NCBI GenBank assembly: GCA_021805205.1
Contig: JAJZFV010000055.1
Location: forward strand, 81,287-145,286
Direction of reading: 5' to 3'
From: Actinomycetes bacterium
GTDB lineage: Bacteria; Actinomycetota; Acidimicrobiia; Acidimicrobiales; Acidimicrobiaceae
Length of the DNA stretch: 64,000 nucleotides
Within the stretch, counting starts at the first letter, position 1; each line of letters starts with the position of its first letter. Shown here piece after piece: positions 19,342-27,181 of this stretch. Position numbers and translations under genes: made by a program. The notes under the pieces were generated by a model. That model did no database searches. It was not told the origin of the DNA and saw only the letters and a list, made by a program, of their open reading frames with translations.

Positions 19342-19509
19342 TTAGTTGGCAGCAGCTGAAGAAAACTGTTGGTGATAGCGGTCCAAAAATTGCCAAATTT
19401 TGTTTATAGTCTCGGCGTATATACCCATTTCAATCAAACCTGCGAAGTGATTATTCACATTAATATAACCAATGTCGATGAGAAATCGAAAGATCAAAAA
19501 CGGCTCCAA
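19342..19509 (-). CDS. Possible small protein, 55 residues
   Basis: A minus-strand frame opens with TTG at 19509 and stops at 19342. The product is hydrophobic at first (FLIFRFLIDIGYI), then amphipathic, ending in SSAAAN. It would be the last gene of the redox operon, 84 bases after the ferredoxin stop. It has no good ribosome site and no family resemblance I recognise; it may be a remnant. A perfect palindrome covers its first bases. Confidence 0.25.
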   Translation of the reverse strand: MEPFLIFRFLIDIGYINVNNHFAGLIEMGIYAETINKIWQFLDRYHQQFSSAAAN

Positions 19510-19526
19510 ATGGTCAGCTGACCATT
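19509..19526. promoter_or_regulatory. Perfect 18-bp palindrome, operator-like
   Basis: AATGGTCAGCTGACCATT reads the same on both strands with no spacer. Size and symmetry fit a dimeric repressor site (TetR or GntR type), but no regulator gene adjoins it. It could also be a terminator stem between the convergent kdpE and ferredoxin genes, though a stem without loop is unlikely. Confidence 0.4.
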
Positions 19527-19593
19527 AATCTAAGAGCGGGCAAATGCGTCGACTACCCCAACATTCACTGATATGCAGCAAAGCGATTAGGCC

Positions 19594-19788
19594 CTAATCC
19601 TCGATTATCTTTATTGCCAACTCTGGACAGAGTTGAACCGCTTTCTTGGCAGCCTCAAGATGACTCTCGCTTAGCTGATTTCTATTTAAAATTGGAAAGT
19701 GCCACTTATCCATCTCGATGTACTCTGCCAATAAGGCAGCACAGGTTCCATGACCCTGGCATCTCGTTGGATCGATCACTATCTTCAT
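19594..19788 (-). CDS. Single-cluster ferredoxin, 3Fe-4S type
   Basis: A 64-residue cytoplasmic iron-sulfur protein. The cluster motif is CQGHGTC (CxxHxxC) plus a distal CP (LCPELA). The middle residue being His instead of Cys marks the group that carries a 3Fe-4S cluster or a His-ligated 4Fe-4S cluster, often partner to cytochrome P450 or flavin oxidoreductases. The start overlaps the stop of the NuoF-like gene (ATGA), so it is the electron carrier of this operon. Confidence 0.92.
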   Translation of the reverse strand: MKIVIDPTRCQGHGTCAALLAEYIEMDKWHFPILNRNQLSESHLEAAKKAVQLCPELAIKIIED

Positions 19789-21152
19789 CTACCACTCGCC
19801 GCCGCTAAATTTCCTTGCGCCTTTTTAGGTAACAGCATCGAATGATGATTTGAAGAAGCAACCGAACACTTACCAGCCTTGTGTAGTTTGATCTCATCTC
19901 CAAATGCCGCCACAGTAGATCTAACGTGGGCGATCACACCATCAGGGTGCTGGCACCCTCCACGCCTTTCAACCAGAGGAATTACAGCCTTCAACTCCGA
20001 AATTCCTCGATCGATATTGGACGAAAGAGCGATCCTCGCAAATGCCGTTGAAATTTCAGGAAGTCCATTTATACATGGGCCACATTGTCCCGCGCTCTGC
20101 TCGGCCAGATAGTCAACTATCGAAGCGGCCTCAACGACTGGACAAGTCTCTTTTGATAGAACGCCCAAGATACCTGCACCAATTGACAACTTCTTGTCGC
20201 CCAGTGTGAAATCGTCGTATGCAACTCTAAGGTCATTTTCGTCCCGTACATTTAGCCAACCTCCGAAGTACCCTCCTACAAGAAGGGCACGAACTGAGTG
20301 CGCTTTAGCCTCTCTCAGGATGTCTCCAATTGCTACGCCCGAGCTAACTTCGTAAAGTCCAGGACGATCAACGGCACCCGAAACAGATACCAGACGACTT
20401 CCGGAGTCAAATCCTGACCTACCAGATCTGTACCAATCTGCACCAAATCGCAAGATCAGCCCCAAGTGAGCGAAGGTTTCGACGTTAGACAAGAGCGTAG
20501 GTTGCCCCTTGACTCCAGAAACCGCCACTCGGTCGATCGAAAATTTAGGAACAGCCGGCCCCTTCTCAATACGACGAATTACAGAGGTCTCTTGGCCAGC
20601 CACGTACGTAGCAGGAGCATCTATCACTGACACTTTGGCCTCGGTAAAGCCCCTCTCCCTACGTTCCCGAAGAGCGGAATTTACGGCCGAGTGGGCCTCT
20701 TTATCCTTGACGTAGATGTAGACGCCCTTAGCTCCCAAAACCTCAGCAACCATGACTAGGCCGTCTATGACGAGGTGTGGGTTGGTCTTCAGCAGTAGTG
20801 AATCTTTTATTGAAAGTGGCTCGGACTCCGCACCATTTGCTACGACGTAGCAACCCTTCTTCCTATCGGCTTCATATACCGCAGCGAGCTTTTTGTAAAA
20901 GGGGAACTTTGCCCCTCCGCGACCAGTCAGATTCGCTACACGTAACGAGTCCGAGACCAATGAGTAAGTAAAGCCGGTTGGAATGCGCCCATAGTTAGAG
21001 ATGTGTTCCGAAAGGCTGAGGCGCATTCGACCCTGAGAGTCGCCAGCAAAAGCAATCTCGGGATTCGAGGTCTTCCAGCTTGCCTCCCACCCAAGCGTAA
21101 GTCGACGAGCACCTGAAGGGGCCATAATCGATGTTGAAGTACTATCAGTCAT
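19785..21152 (-). CDS. NuoF-like NADH/ferredoxin flavoprotein
   Basis: A 455-residue homologue of the NADH-binding subunit of complex I, here without NuoE or NuoG. GRGGAKFPFYKK resembles the glycine-rich NADH/FMN site and NGAESEP matches the FMN-site NADESEP motif with Asp replaced by Gly-Ala. An SLBB segment follows (SGAVDRPGLYEV). The C-terminal 4Fe-4S ligands are in CGPC plus a distal Cys in GGCQHPDG. It probably oxidises NADH or exchanges electrons with the ferredoxin, feeding the heme-b membrane protein encoded upstream. Proteins of this kind are found next to ferric-reductase-like and ApbE genes in Actinobacteria. Confidence 0.85.
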   Translation of the reverse strand: MTDSTSTSIMAPSGARRLTLGWEASWKTSNPEIAFAGDSQGRMRLSLSEHISNYGRIPTGFTYSLVSDSLRVANLTGRGGAKFPFYKKLAAVYEADRKKGCYVVANGAESEPLSIKDSLLLKTNPHLVIDGLVMVAEVLGAKGVYIYVKDKEAHSAVNSALRERRERGFTEAKVSVIDAPATYVAGQETSVIRRIEKGPAVPKFSIDRVAVSGVKGQPTLLSNVETFAHLGLILRFGADWYRSGRSGFDSGSRLVSVSGAVDRPGLYEVSSGVAIGDILREAKAHSVRALLVGGYFGGWLNVRDENDLRVAYDDFTLGDKKLSIGAGILGVLSKETCPVVEAASIVDYLAEQSAGQCGPCINGLPEISTAFARIALSSNIDRGISELKAVIPLVERRGGCQHPDGVIAHVRSTVAAFGDEIKLHKAGKCSVASSNHHSMLLPKKAQGNLAAASGR

Positions 21153-21200
21153 CTTTGGTCAATCCTTACTTTTGTCACTTCAAATAAGCCTTCGAATCTC

Positions 21201-22310
21201 TCAACTTGCCGAGATCGTTCCTGAGAACGAAGATCCAGAGAGAGAAACATTTAGATTTGCCGAAACCGAACCCTTTGGGCCATTCAGCGAGAGCGCCAAG
21301 GAGGAGCCATTTGCTTGGGTAACCGTACCGGTATAGATGTTTGGCGAACTCTTTGTGCCGAGAAATGCAGTACTAGATTCAAGCGATAAGGCGCCCTCTT
21401 GGACCACCCCATTCAATTGAACCTCTACGTAGTCGACTGAGTTAGCGACTGATCCACGAAGCACCAGAACCACCACGCCGCTACTCGTCTGGGTCTGGGT
21501 CATGGTTCCCGAAATTGAGCCATTCGTTATAGGGAGCTCAATTGCGGGAACTGATGCAACTTGATTCGAATTCGAGCTTCCAGATGTCAACCCTGCGGCC
21601 ACAGCAGATGTAGTAGTGGGAAATATTGAGTAACCCTTCGCCGATGACTTAGCCCAACCCGCCTTTAGAGGACCGTTAACCGTCCATCCGAGAAGGACGA
21701 TCGGAAGAAGAACTAACGATGCACCAGCGATAACTCTTTGACTCTTAGCAAGTCCGTACTCGCTGTAAGCGCGATAGAGGCCAGCGCCTCCCAAAACCAG
21801 TACAAATAGGACATAGATACCTTCGACGAGCTTGATGTGAGTATCGCTTCCTGTCCCTAGTGCATGAAAGAGAACCAAACTAACAACTACCCAGCTGAGG
21901 TAGTGAATCTTCTTCCATATTCCGTGGTTGAACTTATGCCTTACAACTGAAGTGGCGACGATTATGAGAAGTAAATCAAAAGATACCGTACCAAGACCAA
22001 CCCAAAGTGGGCGGTACTTCGCCTCAAATGGGATCAGCGTAGCACCTAGTCCCACTGAAACGAAGGGGTCGAGGATCGCCGAAACTATATGAGCCACCAA
22101 GAAGACGAGGGTAGAAATTGAAAGACGCCTATGTAGATCAGGGCCAATAAATTTTCCAACACCCAAAGGGGTACTCTTCGATGCGGTAAGAATCCCTAAG
22201 GTCAAGACAATTCCCAGCAGGACCAAGGCGATTACACCGGTAGCCCGACTGATGTACCACAAAAACTTGGTGTTACTTACGACTGCAGCAAATAGATTCA
22301 CGCTGGTCAA
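21201..22310 (-). CDS. Ferric-reductase-like heme-b membrane protein with outer C-terminal domain
   Basis: A 369-residue protein. The first 220 residues hold about six helices of the ferric reductase-like transmembrane domain; histidines suitable for heme binding occur in HRRLSISTLVFLVAHIVSA and near HYLSWVVVSLVLFHALG. The last 140 residues are Ser/Thr/Gly-rich and repetitive (GSISGTMTQTQ, GSVSANLNVSLSGSSFSG), a beta-type domain that should lie outside the membrane. It should transfer electrons across the membrane from the cytoplasmic NuoF-like protein/ferredoxin. The start overlaps the ApbE stop (ATGA). The terminal acceptor is unknown. Confidence 0.82.
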   Translation of the reverse strand: MTSVNLFAAVVSNTKFLWYISRATGVIALVLLGIVLTLGILTASKSTPLGVGKFIGPDLHRRLSISTLVFLVAHIVSAILDPFVSVGLGATLIPFEAKYRPLWVGLGTVSFDLLLIIVATSVVRHKFNHGIWKKIHYLSWVVVSLVLFHALGTGSDTHIKLVEGIYVLFVLVLGGAGLYRAYSEYGLAKSQRVIAGASLVLLPIVLLGWTVNGPLKAGWAKSSAKGYSIFPTTTSAVAAGLTSGSSNSNQVASVPAIELPITNGSISGTMTQTQTSSGVVVLVLRGSVANSVDYVEVQLNGVVQEGALSLESSTAFLGTKSSPNIYTGTVTQANGSSLALSLNGPKGSVSANLNVSLSGSSFSGTISAS

Positions 22311-23272
22311 TTTGCACCTATCAGATGATCATCACTGGCTTCACTACTTGTGGGCCATCCTGATACTGCCAATCCTCGACCATCGATCGTCCTAACCAGT
22401 GCAGGCGTCCTTCTCCGGATCAACCACGGAACCGCTCCATCTCGAAGTATCAGTGCTGATAACGAATGGTAATTTGCCTCTAACGCACTTACTCCAACCG
22501 CGGTCACGGTAACGATAGAGCTCGTTTCAAGATCTGTCCCAACAACGTGAAGGCGCGCCTTCCCAAAACCGTCAGACCATCTTCTCGTCACCAACGAGGA
22601 GGTAGCCACTCCTCCACCAAAGATTTGAACGCTCCCCCCGGGCGCACTTGGATCGAGCGAAAAATCGTCAGTAATCTTGATCGTCCATCCACTTGAAGGA
22701 ACCGCTCCACTGGTAGCGATGTCGCCGCCCAGGTTAACCAGCACACCCCCACCAAAGTTAGAGGTAAGAGTTCCTGCTATTCGATCAGCGATCCAAGCTT
22801 TACCGAGGCCGCCAAAGTCAAGAAACGCGCCGATCGGTCGAGTCAGTTGTGCTTCGGCCGCGCCCTCTGTTAGATCGACCGAAAACTCCTCAAATCCTAC
22901 GGGACGGAAGTGTTTTTCGACGTTCAACTGGGCAACGAGAGGGTTGGATCGTGCATATAGTTCGATCAACTCGTAACCCGTTGTTGGATCGATCAGTCCA
23001 CCGCTAGAGCTATATTTCTCGAGATATACCGATGTGAGCTGCGCAAAGTCGCAAGAGACGGCGATAGTTCTAATCTGCGAGACGTTGACTTTGGTAATCT
23101 CTGAATCGCTACGGTAGACGCTGAAGATTGAGTCATACCTATCAACCTCCTGTTGAACAGTGGTAGTCGCCGCATCAACCTCGTAGGGGCCCAGACCAAA
23201 TAAGATCACGTGGCACTTTGTTCCCAGGGCTTCAAATTTCGCCTCTGCAAATGTGCTATTGAAAGCGGTCAT
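22307..23272 (-). CDS. apbE: FAD:protein FMN transferase (ApbE family), divergent
   Basis: A 321-residue ApbE-like protein, which normally attaches FMN to a Thr/Ser of extracytoplasmic flavoproteins. Family signatures: SVYRSDSEITKVN, DFGGLGKAWIADR and LVNLGGDIATSG. The later, usually strongly conserved H-x-x-D-P-x-T-G motif reads LHVVGTDLET, keeping His but losing Asp-Pro, and the A-D-A motif is EAN. Activity may therefore be changed. I chose ATG at 23272; it follows the stop of the preceding small gene by one base, indicating coupling. The longer frame to 23449 overlaps that gene and is basic and unlike ApbE. No lipoprotein or Sec signal is evident. Confidence 0.8.
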   Translation of the reverse strand: MTAFNSTFAEAKFEALGTKCHVILFGLGPYEVDAATTTVQQEVDRYDSIFSVYRSDSEITKVNVSQIRTIAVSCDFAQLTSVYLEKYSSSGGLIDPTTGYELIELYARSNPLVAQLNVEKHFRPVGFEEFSVDLTEGAAEAQLTRPIGAFLDFGGLGKAWIADRIAGTLTSNFGGGVLVNLGGDIATSGAVPSSGWTIKITDDFSLDPSAPGGSVQIFGGGVATSSLVTRRWSDGFGKARLHVVGTDLETSSIVTVTAVGVSALEANYHSLSALILRDGAVPWLIRRRTPALVRTIDGRGLAVSGWPTSSEASDDHLIGAN

Positions 23273-23273
23273 C

Positions 23274-23558
23274 TCAAGAACCACCAGTTGCTGTAGCTGG
23301 TGCTGAATTTGCCGGAGCCACGGCTGAATTAGTGCTACCGGGCACTGGTGCGATAGTTGCCGACGTCGAGTTGGCCGATGTTGATCCCGACGATCCCGAC
23401 GTGGCGTTAGTCGAAACACCTGGGTTAATCTTTGCAAGCACCAAGGCAAATATCGCAGTTGCCGCCACAGATACCGCTACAACGCTGCGATGTAATCTGC
23501 TCGATTTCACGAGTGCGATTTCGCCGCTCGACATTCCATTGAAGCTCGCGTTGGCCAT
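23274..23558 (-). CDS. Membrane-anchored Ser/Thr/Ala-rich stub; FMN-binding domain apparently missing
   Basis: A 94-residue protein: short cytoplasmic part, one helix (SVVAVSVAATAIFALVLA), then a low-complexity outer tail of Ser, Thr, Ala, Gly, Asn and Pro that ends abruptly at GGS. ATG at 23558 has an excellent ribosome site (GGAGGA). As I recall them, the equivalent first genes of actinobacterial ferric-reductase/ApbE clusters have the same anchor and linker, then an FMN_bind domain with a flavinylated S-G-A-T motif. No such domain or motif follows here; apbE starts one base later. It may be a deletion derivative. Confidence 0.65.
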   Translation of the reverse strand: MANASFNGMSSGEIALVKSSRLHRSVVAVSVAATAIFALVLAKINPGVSTNATSGSSGSTSANSTSATIAPVPGSTNSAVAPANSAPATATGGS

Positions 23559-23825
23559 CAAAAATCCTCCGGGATATCCCTTGAACAGAAGGTTCAAGTC
23601 GATACTTACTAAACAAAGTTCTAATATCCCCACTTGAGATCAAACTGAATAGATATAAAGCATCACTTTGTCTAACCTGAGAATCAATTGAGACCGGAGA
23701 TAAAACTTCTCATTAGCATGAGCCTCTGAAGCACCTGAGCTGCGGAAAGAGGAAACCAAGACAAATTTTCAAACATGCCGTCAGACTCTCGCCTCCGAGT
23801 CATTAGAATCATGTACTCAGTCCAC

Positions 23826-23912
23826 GTCGGAGTGGCGGAATAGGCAGACGCGCTAGCTTGAGGGGCTAGTGCCCGTAAGGGCGTGGGGGTTCAAGTCCCC
23901 CCTCCGACACCA
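23826..23912 (+). tRNA. tRNA-Leu (anticodon GAG)
   Basis: An 87-base cloverleaf including encoded CCA. Acceptor arms GTCGGAG and CTCCGAC pair perfectly with discriminator A. The anticodon arm CTAGC/GCTAG encloses the loop TTGAGGG, anticodon GAG. A long variable arm (GCCCGTAAGGGC region) and T-arm GGGGG-TTCAAGT-CCCCC mark a class II leucine tRNA reading CUC/CUU. Confidence 0.97.
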
Positions 23913-24117
23913 AAATCGCTCCTAAACTGAATCATCGGATGCTAGAGTCTCATCAGACTTCAGGATTTTCGACCTCGTTACCATCAGACCGATTACTATT
24001 ACAGGCTCATCGGACATCAGCGTGTTTGACGCTTTCGTCAAGTGATCAGTAGCTGGTTCAGCCATCACAATTCAAGTGGTATAAAGATTGCTCAATATCC
24101 AACAACTTCTTTGATTT

Positions 24118-24322
24118 TGAGAGAAATGATAGTGAAGTCGACACCTATATGGATCTGCGAACAAAGCAAGTAGCGCCGACTTCACTCTCCGTCTATAGCT
24201 CAACCGAAACTGTTGAAGCTCAAGTTGGCCCAAAAGACGTTCGAGTCAACTTTCGCGGCAGAGTCGAAAGAGGCGTCGTTCTCCTTGCTGAGCAAGTACC
24301 TCCTTACCCAAGGCGTCCATTC
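24118..24322 (+). repeat. Diverged duplication, copy 1
   Basis: This stretch aligns by eye with 25308-25512 over about 200 bases, best across GCAGAGTCGAAAGAGGCGTC and CTTGCTGA/ACCCAAGG. Copy 1 holds an open frame 24149-24325 (58 codons, with VAPTSLSVYSSTE); copy 2 translates to VAPPSLSVFSSNE in the matching part, then goes out of frame. Both look like remains of one protein-coding segment. Family unknown. Confidence 0.6.
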
Positions 24323-24325
24323 TGA
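24149..24325 (+). pseudogene. Fragment of an unidentified gene
   Basis: A 58-codon frame with in-frame stops just upstream (near 24110-24120), whose protein is similar to the decayed copy about 1.2 kb downstream. No ribosome site is evident. It is probably a leftover of a duplicated gene rather than a functional peptide. I do not recognise the family. Confidence 0.4.
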
Positions 24326-24538
24326 AGAGATTGTGTCGGGGACTTTAAATAATATGGCGGCTAACGAACATCGCTTTCAAATCGAAGACTTCAACAACAG
24401 ACCCTTCTTAGAAGGAGAGTCACGGGCTTCAAACCCGACGTAGGCAAGGACTAATACAGATTCTGAAAGTAACTCGATCGCTCCGAAATTCGATAAATCT
24501 GCTATGCAGCAAAAATGCATTACTGCTATCATGTAATC

Positions 24539-24826
24539 ATGACTAAGTCTCATATTTTTGTCACCGTGCAGAGCAGAGGTCTTATTGCTATTCCTTCCGC
24601 CATTCGACGCCACTTCGGCTTGGACAAACCCGGTGCCCAAGTGGAGATCTTTGAACGAGAAGGAGAGATAGTCCTTCGCCCACATGTTGCAGTTCCTGCC
24701 GACCAAGCATGGTTTTGGACAGAGCGATGGCAGAAAATGGAGTTCGAAGCGGACGAAGCAATTGCTGATGGCCGCGTAGTCACCAGCAATGACGTGGATG
24801 AATTTCTAGATGACCTCGACTCGTGA
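24539..24826 (+). CDS. AbrB/MazE-type antitoxin
   Basis: A 95-residue protein. The N-terminal half is a SpoVT/AbrB swapped-hairpin DNA-binding domain (VTVQSRGLIAIPSAIRRHFGL, with GAQVEIFEREGEIVLRP). The C-terminal half is acidic with Trp-rich WFWTERWQKMEFEADEAI and ends in DEFLDDLDS, typical of the toxin-wrapping tail. It should repress its own operon and neutralise the next gene product; the stop overlaps the toxin start as GTGA. ATG at 24539 begins the conserved part; a start at 24515 is also open. Confidence 0.85.
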   Translation: MTKSHIFVTVQSRGLIAIPSAIRRHFGLDKPGAQVEIFEREGEIVLRPHVAVPADQAWFWTERWQKMEFEADEAIADGRVVTSNDVDEFLDDLDS

Positions 24827-25149
24827 GATTCGAAAGAACCGAATCGTTTAAGAGCGACTACCAGCGGTTGACCGAGAAGGAACGTGAGATGTTCCGCTCA
24901 GCAGTTCACGCCTTTAATATGGCTTGCGATCACTTCATCGAAACCAAAGATTCGTCCTCTTGGCCCGCCAGTCTGCGAGTGAAAGCGGTCGTAAATGCGC
25001 CAGGTATTTTCGAGATGACTTGGAGCTTCAGCGGGCCCGACGGTCGAGCAACCTGGCAGTGGGTAACGGTCACCGACGATCACGGAGATCAACTTCCAGC
25101 CGTACGATGGCGACGACTTGGTAACCACAATATCTTCCGCGAACCGTAA
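24823..25149 (+). CDS. RelE/ParE-like toxin of type II system
   Basis: A 108-residue basic protein. It opens with RFERTESFKSDYQRLTEKERE, the helical hairpin of RelE/YoeB-like toxins, and ends in AVRWRRLGNHNIFREP, matching the RelE-like terminal strand (RWRRIG.H.IF). FEMTWSFSGPDGRATWQW forms the middle sheet. Translationally coupled to the AbrB-like antitoxin. Target (ribosome-bound mRNA or gyrase) cannot be deduced. Both genes appear intact although the surroundings are decayed, as expected for an addictive module. Confidence 0.8.
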   Translation: MRFERTESFKSDYQRLTEKEREMFRSAVHAFNMACDHFIETKDSSSWPASLRVKAVVNAPGIFEMTWSFSGPDGRATWQWVTVTDDHGDQLPAVRWRRLGNHNIFREP

Positions 25150-25307
25150 TGTGCAAAGTAGCAATCCATAGATCTGCAACCGTCGGTTTTCCCATTTGGA
25201 TTTTATGGACAATTCCACTGTCGGCACAAGCATCCCGATTCACCGAGTCCAAAGATTGCGGCGCGCAGCTCCTAAGATGTCCTCAAAAGTCGCGGTTCTT
25301 TTACTCT

Positions 25308-25512
25308 TTTTTGCAAAACGAAAGTGAACTCGGCGCCGATACGAACGTATGTGAACAAATAAAGTGGCACCTCCTTCGCTATCTGTCTTTAGCTCTAACG
25401 AAATTGATGAAGCCCTAGTTGTTCTAAAAAGAGTTTCGAGTTACCTTTTGCGACAGAGTCGAAAGAGGCGTCATTCTCATTGCTGAACAGCTAGTTAATA
25501 ACCCAAGGGGTC
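25308..25512 (+). repeat. Diverged duplication, copy 2
   Basis: Second copy of the segment at 24118-24322. Its reading frame is broken by an indel after VAPPSLSVFSSNEIDEALVVLK-like coding. The two copies flank the toxin-antitoxin pair in direct orientation. Confidence 0.6.
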
Positions 25513-25589
25513 CAAGTCGTGGAGATATGGCCAAGACTCACCCAAGAGCAATTTTCTCCTAAATTGACTAAACGGTATTTCCCACGCCG

Positions 25590-26009
25590 ATGAAGATCGA
25601 TCTAAAAAACATCTAACCAGGGGCGAAAAGCAGCCAATGTGAGAAAAGAAGTCGGACTCTGGTTGATCCAGACGCTTAGGTGGCAATTAACTACAGCTTC
25701 ACGGAGGCGATCCGCCGATACTGCCATGTTAAATCCTATTTCGAGGCAAAAGAGGTGCTATTTGAGCTTGCCGATCAAGCCAAGAGATGGGATTTGTCGT
25801 ATCAAGCACAGCGACTTGGTCGAACCATATAGGAGTGATTTGATCAAATCCAGTATTACAACGTCGCAACGGCAAATAACGGACCAACCGACGCAATCAA
25901 CGATCTCATCAAAAGGGTAAGGAGGGTTGGATTTAGCTTTAGAAACTTTGAAAACTACCGTATCAAGTTACTTCTCTACTGCGGAAAGACCAACTTAGAA
26001 GGTTCTTGA
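25590..26009 (+). pseudogene. Remnant of an ISL3-family transposase (3' part)
   Basis: The translated text matches the C-terminus of ISL3-type (IS204/IS1001/IS1096/IS1165) DDE transposases: LGRTI, then NNGPTDAINDLIKRVRRV, GFSFRNFENYRIKLLLYCG. The frame is interrupted by TAG (25677), then TAG and TGA around 25828-25836, and the first two thirds of the gene are absent. It ends with TGA at 26007-26009. It is non-functional and marks old transposition into this island. The conserved E of the DDE triad would be near PTDAIN (usually PTEALN), here Asp. Confidence 0.75.
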
Positions 26010-26242
26010 CTGAAATGGCGGTCAAATAGCAACTGAGAAGATTTGACCACATTTACGGGACAAGCTAACTGCCAAGGACTCTCACCGTACCACCCTCAAA
26101 AGTGCGTGGTTCTCTAAATTTAGAGAGAAACAAGGCTCAGAGGTGGGGTGACACGCCACTAAGGTCCGGAGAGCCGCTTTAGAGCAATTGTCAACGACTT
26201 CAAACGCTCGGTAGATTGAACAACCGTAGTAGGTCGCTCAGT
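26010..26242. other. Spacer after ISL3 remnant
   Basis: About 230 bases with no gene or clear inverted repeat seen; probably the rest of the decayed island. Confidence 0.3.
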
Positions 26243-27034
26243 TCAATTGGCAATACCTGAAGACGACTTTCGCATCAACGACGTTGCTGAACTTCTAGGC
26301 AAGACTCTTCCGAGAAGGGTCGCCGCCAATTGGTTGACAATGCCAGGAACAAAGGTAGGACTCTTACCGAGGTGCGAAAGGGAGAGTTCGACGATCGCAT
26401 CGGGAGAGAGTTGTCCCGGAATCTTTTTCGCGGACCGCGCAATGAGTCCGGGGGTCGTTACAGCTCCTGGCGAAGTTACCAATACGTCTAATCCTGTAGC
26501 TCGATTTTCCTCCCATAGAGCTTCGCCCAACATCCGCAGATATGCCTTCGTTGCTCCATACGTTGCAAGAGACGACGATCCCGCGTAACCTGCTAAAGAT
26601 GAGACTAACACAACAGCACTATGGTCTCTCTCGAGCAATCGCGGTAGTAGATTTCGAAGCAAACTAGTGGGCGTCACGACGTTCGTAATCAACGCACCTA
26701 AGAGCGCATCTTTAGGTGTTTTGTCGAAGATGCCCCCAGGTGAGAGTGCCGCGTTGTAGACGACTGAGCCCAATTCAACTCCTGAGAGCCCCTCCGAAAG
26801 CTCATCGGCGGCAGAGGCAGAACTCAGGTCGAGCGAAATCGTCAAAGTGTCGACCTTGTAGCGTGCCTCGAGCTCCTTCGCCTTTGACTCGAGCGGTTCC
26901 CTTCTGCGGGCAACCAAAGCTACGTTTAGTCCCCTCTTGGCAAATGCTTCAGACCACGCGCCACCAAGTCCATCCGATCCACCTGCCACCAATACCCATG
27001 GACCGTACTTTTGGATAAATCTCTCATCAGTCAA
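26243..27034 (-). CDS. Short-chain dehydrogenase/reductase
   Basis: A 263-residue Rossmann-fold oxidoreductase. Cofactor motif GGSDGLGGAW (TGxxxGxG type) at residue 18, RRREPL as the NADP-preferring basic patch, VYNAALSPGG in the NNAG position, and catalytic Ser (LVSSLAG), Tyr and Lys (YGATKAYL). The catalytic set is complete. The group resembles classical SDRs acting on lipids or steroids; the substrate is unknown. Monocistronic. Confidence 0.9.
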   Translation of the reverse strand: MTDERFIQKYGPWVLVAGGSDGLGGAWSEAFAKRGLNVALVARRREPLESKAKELEARYKVDTLTISLDLSSASAADELSEGLSGVELGSVVYNAALSPGGIFDKTPKDALLGALITNVVTPTSLLRNLLPRLLERDHSAVVLVSSLAGYAGSSSLATYGATKAYLRMLGEALWEENRATGLDVLVTSPGAVTTPGLIARSAKKIPGQLSPDAIVELSLSHLGKSPTFVPGIVNQLAATLLGRVLPRSSATSLMRKSSSGIAN

Positions 27035-27181
27035 GATAACACCCCCTTGCGCAATCTATCAGCTAACTTGCATCAAATAGAGGAAGGGGGATCAATAAAT
27101 ATTTAAATTGAGGCTTGGGCTTTCAGCATTTGACTCCAATTTTACAAATCTTGGTCAAATCAAGAATCAGACTTGAGATCG

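Noticed and set aside
23273-23449. Upstream extension of the ApbE frame
   Set aside because: The extra 59 residues are basic, unlike ApbE, and are the other frame of the well-supported stub gene with its GGAGGA site.
25639-25920. 93-codon plus-strand frame
   Set aside because: It is an out-of-frame reading of the ISL3 transposase remnant, whose true frame gives recognisable motifs.
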